Shown here: positions 18,343-27,227 of the stretch, piece after piece
Layout: each line of letters opens with the position of its first letter
How positions within the stretch are numbered: the first letter of the stretch is position 1
Assembly (NCBI GenBank): GCA_001796335.1
Contig: MGMF01000020.1
Span: 1-64,000 of the forward strand
Direction: 5' to 3'
DNA: 64,000 nt
Source of the DNA: Chloroflexi bacterium GWB2_49_20
GTDB taxonomy: Bacteria; Chloroflexota; Anaerolineae; Anaerolineales; Villigracilaceae
The notes under the pieces: generated by a model
Database searches by the model: none
What the model saw: only the letters and a program-made list of their open reading frames with translations
What the model was told of the DNA's origin: nothing
Program-made: the position numbers and the translations under genes

Positions 18343-19195
18343 GCCTGACTTTTCATTAAGGGATGCCAATATTGCCATTATTGGTTTGGGACTTATGGGT
18401 GGATCCCTGGCTCTCTCTCTTAAATCGCGTTGCCGGCGCCTGTCTGCCCTCGACCCGAACCTGGCAACCCTTGAGATTGCCCGTCTTCAAGAGATCGTTC
18501 ACTATGCCGATAGCGACCCTGCAAAAATCCTGGCTAACGCGGACCTTGTTGTTCTGGCCTGCCCGGTCCCCAGCATCGTGGACTGGCTAGATTGCCTTCC
18601 GGCTTACATCCAGCACCCGTGCATCATTCTCGATATTGGCTCAACCAAGCGGGAGATCGTTGCTGCACTTGATGATCTGCCACCCAATTTCGATCCCATC
18701 GGCGGACACCCCATCTGTGGGCGCGAGAGACTCTCCCTAGAAAATGCCGAGCGATTCCTATTCCGGGACGCCCCTTTTGTGCTGACTCCGCTATCTCGAA
18801 CCAGCCAGTTCGCCCGGTCCGCTGCTCTGGAAATTGTCAGAATCCTCGGTTCACGACCCATCTGGATGGACGCCGATGATCATGATCGCATTCTTGCCTC
18901 CACCAGCCACCTGCCCTACTTGCTCTCGTCTGCCCTGGCTCTGGCTACCCATACAGAATGTGCACCCCTTATCGGCCCCGGCTTCCTCTCCACCTCACGC
19001 TTGGCAGATACGCCATCAAGTATGATGTTTGGTGTGATTCAGTCCAATCGCGACAACATTCTGACTGCGCTCCATCGACTGCAAGACCAACTATCCATCA
19101 TTGAATCCGCCTTATCTACTGAAGATTTCTCTTCTCTCCAAAAAACAATCAGCAATGCTGGCTTCCACTACCATCAATTAATAACTGAGAAATGA
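18335..19195 (+). CDS. tyrA: Prephenate dehydrogenase (TyrA)
   Basis: A 286-aa NAD(P)-dependent enzyme that converts prephenate to 4-hydroxyphenylpyruvate for tyrosine. The Rossmann motif GLGLMGGSLA spans 17-26, and GGHPICGRE is the conserved substrate-binding stretch. I chose ATG 18335, which overlaps the end of aroF and gives the normal length and an N-terminus just before the Rossmann fold. No ACT domain follows, so it is the short, unregulated form. It overlaps aroA by 4 bp (ATGA), indicating translational coupling. Confidence 0.92.
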   Translation: MDKPDFSLRDANIAIIGLGLMGGSLALSLKSRCRRLSALDPNLATLEIARLQEIVHYADSDPAKILANADLVVLACPVPSIVDWLDCLPAYIQHPCIILDIGSTKREIVAALDDLPPNFDPIGGHPICGRERLSLENAERFLFRDAPFVLTPLSRTSQFARSAALEIVRILGSRPIWMDADDHDRILASTSHLPYLLSSALALATHTECAPLIGPGFLSTSRLADTPSSMMFGVIQSNRDNILTALHRLQDQLSIIESALSTEDFSSLQKTISNAGFHYHQLITEK

Positions 19196-20514
19196 CAAAT
19201 TCCAGGCTGATCTCACCCATCTACCACCCACTGAATGCGAGCGTGCATGTTCCTGGCTCCAAATCGCTAACAAACCGCGCCCTGCTCATTTCAGCCCTGG
19301 CAGATGGAAAAACTTCTCTCACCAATGCCCTCTTCTCCGATGACTCACGTTACTTCGTGGATGCGCTGATTCAGGTGGGCTTTGATGTGATTAATGATCC
19401 TAAAAATACCAGCCTGACCATCACCGGTCTGGGGGGATGCATCCCGTCACACAAAGCTAAACTTTTCATTGGAAATGCCGGGACCGCGGCGCGTTTCTTG
19501 TCTGCATTTCTCACTCTTGGCAATGGTGAATACATACTGGATGGAGATGCAAGGATGAGAGAGCGCCCAATCGGTGATCTGGTTGAGGCACTGAGGCAGT
19601 TAGGCGCAATTGTTGAATCTGTTGAACAAAAAAAAATAAACTTTACAGGTCACATTTTCCCCCCCATCAAGATCATTGCATCCGGCCTGCCCGGTGGGAA
19701 AACTAAAATTGCCGGCAATATTTCCAGCCAATTCCTCTCCGCTCTACTGATGGTCGCACCTTACGCCCGATCCCCGGTGGAAATAGAGTTAACCACCGAA
19801 CTCAACTCAAAACCCTACGTGGACCTGACCCTGGCTATCATGAAAGATTTCGGTATCGAAATCCAACATCATGGGTACGAGCGCTTCATAGCATTTCCTG
19901 CCCGTTATTTTTCACGACCTTCCTATCTGATAGAACCCGATGCTTCCGCAGCATCCTACTTCTTTGCCGCGCCAGCTATTTGTGGTGGGTCTGTCCAGGT
20001 GGAAAATATCTCAAACCGTTCTAAACAGGGAGATATTACTTTTTTGGAAGTCCTCGCGCAAATGGGCTGCATCATCACCAAAGTTGATAGCCATTTACGG
20101 ATTACGGGTCACGCTCCCCTGCGCGGTATCGATGTGAATATGTGTGACATCCCCGACACTGCCCAAACACTGGCGACAATTGCGCCTTTCGCCTCAACAC
20201 CCACCCGAATCCGTGGCATCGCATCTGCTCGTCTCAAAGAGACCGACCGGGTGCACGCAACTTGCACCGAATTGTCCCGGTTAGGTGTGAAAGTGGATGA
20301 ACACGAGGATGGCATGACTATTTACCCATGCACTGTATTCCACCCGACAACCGTCCAGACCTACAATGATCACCGCATGGCAATGGCCTTCTCATTGATC
20401 GGTTTGCGCATACCGGGTATATCCATTGAAAATTCCGGATGTGTCTCAAAAACTTTCCCCCATTTTTTTGAAGTATTGGAAACTTTACGTTCCACGGAGG
20501 TTGGCATCTCTTAG
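19192..20514 (+). CDS. aroA: EPSP synthase (AroA)
   Basis: A 440-aa 3-phosphoshikimate 1-carboxyvinyltransferase that transfers enolpyruvate from PEP to shikimate-3-phosphate. VPGSKSLTNRALLISALADG near residue 20, GNAGTAARFL near 93 and the later KETDRVHATCTEL are the conserved substrate-binding motifs. The ATGA overlap with tyrA (19192-19195) suggests coupled translation. Confidence 0.96.
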   Translation: MTNSRLISPIYHPLNASVHVPGSKSLTNRALLISALADGKTSLTNALFSDDSRYFVDALIQVGFDVINDPKNTSLTITGLGGCIPSHKAKLFIGNAGTAARFLSAFLTLGNGEYILDGDARMRERPIGDLVEALRQLGAIVESVEQKKINFTGHIFPPIKIIASGLPGGKTKIAGNISSQFLSALLMVAPYARSPVEIELTTELNSKPYVDLTLAIMKDFGIEIQHHGYERFIAFPARYFSRPSYLIEPDASAASYFFAAPAICGGSVQVENISNRSKQGDITFLEVLAQMGCIITKVDSHLRITGHAPLRGIDVNMCDIPDTAQTLATIAPFASTPTRIRGIASARLKETDRVHATCTELSRLGVKVDEHEDGMTIYPCTVFHPTTVQTYNDHRMAMAFSLIGLRIPGISIENSGCVSKTFPHFFEVLETLRSTEVGIS

Positions 20515-20564
20515 CTTCAGACTATCGCAAGTCTAAAGACTTTCATTTTCGTCAATTATATACC

Positions 20565-21419
20565 ATGCAAAATACATTCAAACTCGGCTTGATCGGCTAC
20601 CCGCTCGGACATTCGCTTTCTCCAAAAATTCATGCTGCTGCGCTGAAAGCATGTAAGTTAAAAGGCGATTATTCGTTATTTCCTGTTGCTCCTGACGATT
20701 TGCAGGAGATGACGAATCTGCTTGATCGCCTCCGTTCCGATAAAATTCATGGGTTCAACATTACGATCCCTCACAAACAAAATATAATTTCATTTCTCGA
20801 TGAACTCACCCCAACCGCCCGGGTTATCGGCGCGGTGAACACCGTTTACATGCAAAATGGCAAATTAATTGGCGACAACACTGATGCGGCAGGTTTCCTG
20901 GCTGATTTGCACAAGTTATTAACCTTGATTCCTCATAAATATGGAAATGTTAAATCTGCTTTGGTACTTGGTGCAGGTGGATCGGCTCGTGCCGTCGCCT
21001 ATGCCCTCGTCAATGACAGTTGGGCGGTCACCGTCGCGGCTCGCCGTGTCGAGCAGGCGCATACACTGATCGCCCAATTCTTGAATCCCGGTTCCCGCTT
21101 AGCAAGCATTGAATATCATGCCACCGCTCTTAACTCCATCATCCCTTCTCTTTCCCTGCTGGTCAATACAACCCCGGTTGGAATGTTTCCTTCCATGAAT
21201 GAATCCCCATGGCCTGCTGAATTGCCATTCCCGTCGAATGCAACGGTGTATGACCTGGTTTACAATCCTCCAGAGACCAAACTGGTCACAGACGCCCGAT
21301 TTGCTGGAATACCTGCAACCACCGGCCTGGGGATGCTCATTGAGCAAGCTGCCCTGTCTTTTGAAATCTGGACTGGCCATAAACCATCTTGCGCAGATCT
21401 GACTGCTGCCATTTCTTGA
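20565..21419 (+). CDS. aroE: Shikimate dehydrogenase (AroE)
   Basis: A 284-aa NADP-dependent reductase of 3-dehydroshikimate. The shikimate-binding motif GHSLSPKIHAAAL is at 15-27. The catalytic Lys lies in TIPHKQNI and the Asp in GDNTDAAGF. VLGAGGSARAVAYAL is the nucleotide-binding loop, and NTTPVGMFP is typical. Length is normal. It starts 50 bp after aroA, with no strong ribosome-binding site. Confidence 0.95.
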   Translation: MQNTFKLGLIGYPLGHSLSPKIHAAALKACKLKGDYSLFPVAPDDLQEMTNLLDRLRSDKIHGFNITIPHKQNIISFLDELTPTARVIGAVNTVYMQNGKLIGDNTDAAGFLADLHKLLTLIPHKYGNVKSALVLGAGGSARAVAYALVNDSWAVTVAARRVEQAHTLIAQFLNPGSRLASIEYHATALNSIIPSLSLLVNTTPVGMFPSMNESPWPAELPFPSNATVYDLVYNPPETKLVTDARFAGIPATTGLGMLIEQAALSFEIWTGHKPSCADLTAAIS

Positions 21420-21459
21420 TCGCGGATTTCTGAAAGTTGTTCTGAATATAGGAGTTCAT

Positions 21460-22626
21460 ATGTTACATTTCCTCACTGCTGGCGAATCACATGGACCAGC
21501 TTTAACCGCCATCCTTGATGGAATGCCCGCTGGTCTGCCATTGGACACATCCATCATTGACCGTGAACTGGTCCGGCGCCAAAAAGGCTACGGGTCCGGT
21601 GGACGGATGAAGATAGAAAAAGATACCGTTCAGATTCTATGCGGTGTTATGGCTGGAGAGACCACCGGCGCACCGATTGCCATGCTGGTCGAAAACCTCG
21701 ACCAAGCCAAATGGAAAGGAAAAGCGGTTGATCCGCTGACCACACCACGTCCAGGACATGCCGACCTGACCGGGGCGGTTAAGTATGGTTATCGTGACTT
21801 GCGGCCAGCGCTGGAACGATCGTCAGCCCGGGAAACGACCATGCGCGTTGCCGTGGGTGCGGTTTGCAAGCAATTCCTGGCGCAGTTTGGGATTGTGGTC
21901 GGTGGGTACGTGAGATCTATCGGTGAGATAGAAGCTGAATTTAACGATAGCAGTTATTATGAAAAGTTTCAGGCGGCGGAAGAAAGTAATGTTCGCTGTC
22001 CCGATCCGGTCGCAACACAGAATATGTGTGCCCTTATCGAGAAAACGATCCAGGGCAAAGACACCCTGGGGGGTATACTTGAAATTGTTGCCGTCGGCCT
22101 GCCAATTGGGTTGGGCTCATACGTCCAGTGGGACCGCCGCCTCGAAGCCCGGGTGGCACAGGCAGTGCTTTCGGTACAGGCCATTAAAGGTGTAGAAATC
22201 GGTGACGCCTTTAAAAACACCCGCTTACCTGGAACCAGGGCACAAGATCCAATAATGTTGGAACATTCAAATATTCAACGTTTCACAAATAAAGCCGGGG
22301 GCATGGAAGGTGGCATAAGCAATGGACAGCCGCTGGTCATCCGGGCTGCGATGAAGCCAATTGCAACCACCCTCACGCCGCAAATGACAGTTGACCTCGC
22401 CACTGGAGAGGAATCCCTCACCCGGTATGAGCGCTCTGATTTTTGCCCCGTGCCACGCGCGGTGCCAATTTTGGAAGCGATGGTTGCCTTCGTATTGGCT
22501 GACGCTCTGATCGAAAAATTGGGTGGCGATTCACTGGAAGAAATGCGTCCACGTTTTGCCACTCTGCGAAAAGCAGTTCTGACCGATTTGCCAATGGACA
22601 ACATAGCCAATATTTGGTGGAAATAG
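21460..22626 (+). CDS. aroC: Chorismate synthase (AroC)
   Basis: A 388-aa FMN-dependent enzyme that forms chorismate from EPSP. It shows the signatures GESHGPALTAILDGMPAG at the start, RPGHADLTGAVKYGYRD near 100 and RSSARETTMRVAVGA near 125. Length fits the B. subtilis-like class (about 390 aa). GGAG lies before the ATG. Confidence 0.96.
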   Translation: MLHFLTAGESHGPALTAILDGMPAGLPLDTSIIDRELVRRQKGYGSGGRMKIEKDTVQILCGVMAGETTGAPIAMLVENLDQAKWKGKAVDPLTTPRPGHADLTGAVKYGYRDLRPALERSSARETTMRVAVGAVCKQFLAQFGIVVGGYVRSIGEIEAEFNDSSYYEKFQAAEESNVRCPDPVATQNMCALIEKTIQGKDTLGGILEIVAVGLPIGLGSYVQWDRRLEARVAQAVLSVQAIKGVEIGDAFKNTRLPGTRAQDPIMLEHSNIQRFTNKAGGMEGGISNGQPLVIRAAMKPIATTLTPQMTVDLATGEESLTRYERSDFCPVPRAVPILEAMVAFVLADALIEKLGGDSLEEMRPRFATLRKAVLTDLPMDNIANIWWK

Positions 22627-22698
22627 CCCGGCAATCATTGCGTATGGCGTTTCACAGAATATATTTTAAGCGACCTCACTCAACTATAAGGAGCCCAC

Positions 22699-24240
22699 TT
22701 GCCCCATATCTTTCTTTATGGCCCTTCCGGTTCAGGCAAAAGCACGGTAGGTAAAATCCTGGCAGATATTCTGAATCTGCCATTCCTGGATCTGGATGTC
22801 GAGATAGAAAATTCAGCCCGGCAATCAATCCCGGACATGATGGTTGAACACGGGGAAGCTTTCTTCCGGGACCTGGAAACAAATGCGCTTAGATCGGTCA
22901 GTGCCAGTTGCGAAACAGTCGTTTCCCTGGGTGGTGGAACTTTGTTGCGCACTGAAAACCGTGTTATAGCCGAAACTATTGGACGGGTGATCTTGCTTGA
23001 AACCGATTTGCCCACTCTGGTTGCACGGCTTCTGCGAGATGGAAACCAACGTCCTTTACTGGCAGTTAAACTGGAGAACAAACTTGCCCATCAACTAAAG
23101 GTGCGAAAGGCGCACTATCGATCTTTCGCATTACGCGTTGACTCTTCTCCGGCACCAGGGCAAGTTGTCCGGGATATTCAGCGCCTCTTGGGACGTTACC
23201 ACCTGGGAAGTATGGAACCAGGCTACGATGTGATTGTTCAAGAAGGTGTGCTTGACCAGCTCGGTGAAATGCTAAGATCTCGTAATCTAGGCGGACCTGT
23301 ACTGGTGGTTAGCGACACGAATACCTCCCCACTATACGGGGACCGGGTCCTGGGATCTTTACAAGCCGCTGGATACACAACCACCCAGCTAGCCATTCCT
23401 GCAGGTGAGATTCACAAAAACCTGGAGACAATTGTTTCCCTGTGGCACGGCTGCCTGAAGGCAGGACTCGACCGCAAAAGTACAATTGTGTCTTTGGGAG
23501 GGGGTGTGGTCGGTGATCTGGCCGGGTTCGCGGCGGCTACATTCATGCGCGGCTGCGTCTGGGTTAGCGTACCAACCACTTTGCTGGCAATGGTGGATGC
23601 TTCGTTGGGCGGTAAGACCGGTTTTGACCTGCCAGAAGGCAAGAATCTGGTCGGGGCATTCCACCCACCACGGCTGGTGCCGGTCGATCCGGATGTCCTT
23701 TCCACATTGCCAGACCGGGAGTTGCGCGCAGGAATGGCGGAAGTGGTCAAGCACGGCATCATCGCTGACCCAGATTTGTTCGCGTTATGCACCCAGGGTT
23801 GGGACGCAGTCTCTAGTCGCATACCCGAGGTTGTCCGGCGCGGCATAGCCGTCAAGGTGAAAATAATAGAGGAAGACCCTTATGAAAGTGGCATTCGGGC
23901 CGCGCTTAACTTTGGGCACACGATCGGGCATGCGGTGGAACTTGTCAGCGGATTTAATTTGCTGCATGGCGAGGCCGTGGCGATCGGGATGGTGATCGAA
24001 ACCCGACTGGCGGAACGTATTTTGGAAACAGATCCCGGGTTGTCCGAGATGCTGGCGGGAACACTATCTGGGTTGGGGTTGCCAGTCGAAATTCCTGATA
24101 ACTTGGATCGCGCGGATATCATTCAATCCATGAAAATGGACAAGAAAAAAACGGCCGGGGTTGTGCGGTTTGCCCTTCCGGTACGGATTGGTTGTGTGAA
24201 AGTGGGGGTGGAAGTGGCAAATCTGGAGGAGACGTTATGA
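22699..24240 (+). CDS. aroKB: Shikimate kinase / 3-dehydroquinate synthase fusion (AroKB)
   Basis: A 513-aa bifunctional protein. Residues 1 to about 165 are shikimate kinase, with the P-loop GPSGSGKSTVGKI at 7-19, DLDVEIE and a SLGGGTLLR shikimate-binding loop. From about 172 to the end it is dehydroquinate synthase, with SLGGGVVGDLAGFAAATFMRG and the metal-binding RAALNFGHTIGHAVE region. It covers two non-adjacent steps of the shikimate pathway. The start is TTG 22699 with AAGGAG seven bases upstream, and no ATG fits before the P-loop. It overlaps aroQ by 4 bp. Confidence 0.94.
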   Translation: MPHIFLYGPSGSGKSTVGKILADILNLPFLDLDVEIENSARQSIPDMMVEHGEAFFRDLETNALRSVSASCETVVSLGGGTLLRTENRVIAETIGRVILLETDLPTLVARLLRDGNQRPLLAVKLENKLAHQLKVRKAHYRSFALRVDSSPAPGQVVRDIQRLLGRYHLGSMEPGYDVIVQEGVLDQLGEMLRSRNLGGPVLVVSDTNTSPLYGDRVLGSLQAAGYTTTQLAIPAGEIHKNLETIVSLWHGCLKAGLDRKSTIVSLGGGVVGDLAGFAAATFMRGCVWVSVPTTLLAMVDASLGGKTGFDLPEGKNLVGAFHPPRLVPVDPDVLSTLPDRELRAGMAEVVKHGIIADPDLFALCTQGWDAVSSRIPEVVRRGIAVKVKIIEEDPYESGIRAALNFGHTIGHAVELVSGFNLLHGEAVAIGMVIETRLAERILETDPGLSEMLAGTLSGLGLPVEIPDNLDRADIIQSMKMDKKKTAGVVRFALPVRIGCVKVGVEVANLEETL

Positions 24241-24683
24241 AAATCATGGTCTTGCACGGCCCAAATTTGAATCTTCTCGGCAAGCGCGAACCGGATATGT
24301 ACGGCAAGCTGACTCTGGACGAGATCAACACCCGATTAATGGAATTGGGGAAATCCTTAGGCGTGGAAGTGACATGCCGACAGTCAAACCACGAGGGGGA
24401 TTTGATTGATGCCTTGCATGAGGCCCGCAACTGGGCAGACGGAGTGACCTTTAATCCTGGCGGCTATACACATACATCTGTGGCGCTACGGGACGCGGTA
24501 GCTGCGATTGGCATCCCGGTGGTGGAAGTACATATGTCAAATGTGTATGCTCGTGAAGAATTCCGGCACAAGTCACTCATCTCAGCTGTCTGCCGGGGTA
24601 AAGTCATTGGGTTTGGCTGGCAGTCGTATGCGTTGGGATTGCGAGCGCTGGTGGATTTATTGCAGACAAGTATGGAGCTCTGA
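24237..24683 (+). CDS. aroQ: 3-Dehydroquinate dehydratase, type II (AroQ)
   Basis: A 148-aa dodecameric-type dehydroquinase. It starts MKIMVLHGPNLNLLGKREPD. NPGGYTHTSVALRDA and EVHMSNVYAREEFRHKS hold the conserved His and Arg active-site residues. I chose ATG 24237 because it overlaps the aroKB stop (ATGA) and gives the standard length. An earlier ATG at 24192 lies inside aroB. It completes the shikimate set in this unit. Confidence 0.96.
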   Translation: MKIMVLHGPNLNLLGKREPDMYGKLTLDEINTRLMELGKSLGVEVTCRQSNHEGDLIDALHEARNWADGVTFNPGGYTHTSVALRDAVAAIGIPVVEVHMSNVYAREEFRHKSLISAVCRGKVIGFGWQSYALGLRALVDLLQTSMEL

Positions 24684-24800
24684 TTCCAGGGAAGCAAAGA
24701 GAACAGGCTGCGTTGACAAAAAACGATGATTGATCTTTACAGGTTCGATCTTATTCAGCTAATCTATGTTGAACTAGGTAAATTTTTTTAGGATGATCCC

Positions 24801-25862
24801 ATGGCATATAAAGGACTTATAGACAAATACAGTTCCCTGCTCGACTTGCCCGCCCACACCCGGCCTGTTAGCTTGCTGGAGGGAAACACTCCGTTAATCC
24901 CGGTCGATCGTCTGTCTCAACAACTCGGTGAAGGCTTTGAGCTGCTGGTCAAATTCGAGGGACTCAACCCAACCGGCTCATTCAAAGACCGTGGCATGAC
25001 TACCGCCATTAGTGAAGCTCTTGGACGCGGTTCAAAAACGGTCATCTGCGCCAGCACTGGCAACACAGCCGCATCTGCAGCTGCCTATGCTTCCCGTGCC
25101 GGATTAAAATCGATTGTCTTGATACCACAAGGTAAAGTTGCCACTGGGAAACTGTCCGGAGCCATTGTCTATGGGGCGCAAGTCATTCAAATTGATGGTT
25201 CATTCGATGATGCGCTGACGATGGTTGTCGAGATTTCAGAAAAGTACCCCATTTGTCTGGTCAATTCCATAAATCCTTACCGCATCGAAGGTCAGAAAAC
25301 CGGCGCGTTCGAGATATGTGATACGCTCGACCACGCCCCCGATTGGCTCTGCTTGCCGGTGGGAAATGCTGGAAATATCACTGCCTATTGGGCTGGTTTT
25401 AAACAATATGATGCCTTGTACGCTACCGGACGTCCACAGATTCTGGGGGTTCAGGCAGCTGGCTCAGCTCCATTAGTCCTGGGGCATCCTGTCGAAAACC
25501 CTGAAACAGTGGCAACAGCCATTCGCATCGGAAAACCAGCCCGTGGAGACGAAGCGCTTGAAACGGCATTGGAATCAAATGGCCGCATTATTGCCGTAAG
25601 TGACGACGAGATCCTTACCATGCAAAAGATGCTCGCTCAATTGGAGGGTCTTTGGGTCGAACCAGCCTCTGCAGCAGGGTTGGCGGGTTTGGCACACGAG
25701 ATCTCGGCTGGGAAATTTTCATTGAAAGGTCAGCGAATCGTCGCCATCTGTACCGGACACGGATTGAAAGACCCGGACATTATTACAAATGCCATGGTAA
25801 AACCGCAAATCATTGCGGCGAAATTAGAAGCCTTGGAATCGGTGATTCAAAGTAGCCTATGA
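24801..25862 (+). CDS. thrC: Threonine synthase (ThrC)
   Basis: A 353-aa fold-type II PLP enzyme that makes threonine from O-phosphohomoserine. The PLP lysine is in NPTGSFKDRGM near residue 60. ICASTGNTAASAAAYASRAG and LPVGNAGNITAYW (phosphate loop) are conserved. Length matches the short archaeal/actinobacterial-like class rather than E. coli ThrC (428 aa). AGGATGATCCC precedes the ATG. A TTGACA at 24713-24718 could be a -35 for a separate promoter, but the -10 is poor. It overlaps thrB by 4 bp. Confidence 0.94.
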   Translation: MAYKGLIDKYSSLLDLPAHTRPVSLLEGNTPLIPVDRLSQQLGEGFELLVKFEGLNPTGSFKDRGMTTAISEALGRGSKTVICASTGNTAASAAAYASRAGLKSIVLIPQGKVATGKLSGAIVYGAQVIQIDGSFDDALTMVVEISEKYPICLVNSINPYRIEGQKTGAFEICDTLDHAPDWLCLPVGNAGNITAYWAGFKQYDALYATGRPQILGVQAAGSAPLVLGHPVENPETVATAIRIGKPARGDEALETALESNGRIIAVSDDEILTMQKMLAQLEGLWVEPASAAGLAGLAHEISAGKFSLKGQRIVAICTGHGLKDPDIITNAMVKPQIIAAKLEALESVIQSSL

Positions 25863-26773
25863 AAATCTCAGTCAAGGTTCCCGCTACAACTGCCAACCTG
25901 GGTCCCGGTTTTGATGCGTTGGGGCTGGCACTCGATTTGTGGAATGAGACCGAATTTCTTCCTACAAATGATAAGCAAATGGCATTGACCATTTCCGGTG
26001 AAGGTCTGGGGAAGTTGCCGACCGATGCCAGCAATTGCATTATTGAAGCTGCTTTGCAAGTCTATGGTCAGGCGCACAAACCTTGCAATGGATTGCGAAT
26101 CCATTGCATCAACCGCGTACCGATTGGATCGGGGCTTGGTTCCAGTTCTGCAGCCATGTTGACCGGGATGTTGGGTGCCAATGCACTTCTAGGAAATCCT
26201 TTCTCTCAAGAAGAAATCCTTAAAATGGCCATCGAAACCGAGGGACATCCCGACAATGTTGCCCCGGCCATGCTGGGCGGTCTGGTTGCGTCAATTGTGT
26301 ATGAGGAGCGGGTGGTCTCGCTCAAACTACCTGCCCGGGCAAACCTTGGTCAGATCCACTTGACTGTGGTCTGGCCAGATTTTGATTTCCCAACCAAACA
26401 GGCACGAGCCATTCTGCCCAAACAAGTAGAACGGAAAGATGCCATCTATAACATCAGTCGTGCAGTTCTGGTGACAGAGGCTCTGCGAACCGGCGATCTG
26501 GATTTACTTGGCATAGCCATGACTGATATGTTGCACCAACCCTATCGTATTCCGTTGATCCCGGGCGCACAATTGGCCCTGGAAGCCGCTCGACAGGCAG
26601 GGGCTGCAGCGGTAGCCCTTTCAGGAGCAGGTCCCAGCCTGATCGCCTTCTCGTCCAAAGTGAACAAAATCATCGGGAAAGTGATGAGTCATGAATTTGA
26701 AAAAGCCGGTTTAAGTTCGAAGATATACCACCTGCAAGTCAGCCATGAGGGGGCAGAAGTATCCATCTTATGA
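25859..26773 (+). CDS. thrB: Homoserine kinase (ThrB)
   Basis: A 304-aa GHMP kinase that phosphorylates homoserine, giving the substrate of ThrC. It opens KVPATTANLGPGFDALGLAL. The GHMP ATP loop is PIGSGLGSSSAAMLTG, and the C-terminal motif is ALSGAGPSLIAFS. The ATGA overlap with thrC indicates coupling. It is the last gene of the 26-kb amino-acid cluster and competes with MetA for homoserine. Confidence 0.95.
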   Translation: MKISVKVPATTANLGPGFDALGLALDLWNETEFLPTNDKQMALTISGEGLGKLPTDASNCIIEAALQVYGQAHKPCNGLRIHCINRVPIGSGLGSSSAAMLTGMLGANALLGNPFSQEEILKMAIETEGHPDNVAPAMLGGLVASIVYEERVVSLKLPARANLGQIHLTVVWPDFDFPTKQARAILPKQVERKDAIYNISRAVLVTEALRTGDLDLLGIAMTDMLHQPYRIPLIPGAQLALEAARQAGAAAVALSGAGPSLIAFSSKVNKIIGKVMSHEFEKAGLSSKIYHLQVSHEGAEVSIL

Positions 26774-27227
26774 CCTGTCCATTCAGTAGGGCAAATGATT
26801 TAAAACCGATCCCCACGACTTGCCTTTTCACTTGATCAGCACGTACTCAAGGCAGTTCTTCAATAATCTCCTTCTTTAATCAAACAAGAAAAAGTGCTTG
26901 ACCTCCCCCACAAGACGGTTTACTATACGATTGCTGATTAACAACCGCAGCGTGCTTTACTCGACAGAACCGGAGTTCGTTTGACTCGCTGATTTGCTTG
27001 GTTTTGAGGTCAACGATCCCGAAATCAGGTTTCTCACTCACACCGTTCCGGGGCTTTTGCGGAATAACCCGGAGGTCGCAGGTTCCCTAAAGGGTGCTTC
27101 GCGACGAGTCCTGCCCCCGCTACTGTTTCCGAGACGCCCAGTAATGAACGTTTTTGGTTTAAACATGTTGTGATTATTTTTTTTATTTTTTATCCAGCAG
27201 GTAGTTATTCTAACTTGGATTAATGTC
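26774..27227. other. 454-bp gene-poor stretch after thrB
   Basis: No credible protein gene is seen here. A short minus-strand reading frame across 27038-27241 looks like noise through RNA-like sequence. TTGACC (26898-26903) with TACTAT (26921-26926), spaced 17 bp, is a possible plus-strand promoter facing the tRNA-like segment at 27048-27122. CTGATTT/AAATCAG (near 26989-27028) can form a stem. Confidence 0.5.
27048..27122 (+). pseudogene. Disrupted tRNA-Met-like 3' half
   Basis: ATAACCCGGAGGTCGCAGG followed by TTC, and then GAGTCCTGCCCCCGCTA (27106-27122), read like the anticodon 3' strand, variable loop, T arm and acceptor 3' strand of a bacterial tRNA-Met. The T loop is split by 20 extra bases (27086-27105), and the anticodon-like loop between CCGGG (27048-27052) and CCCGG (27068-27072) is 15 nt instead of 7. 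No matching 5' acceptor strand is visible. The insert allows an alternative hairpin, GTCGC (27075-27079) with GCGAC (27101-27105). It may be a tRNA remnant or an unrelated structured RNA. Confidence 0.4.

Noticed and set aside
24725-24790. 21-codon ORF before thrC as a threonine leader peptide
   Set aside because: It has no threonine codons, it would start upstream of the predicted transcript start, and there is no terminator.
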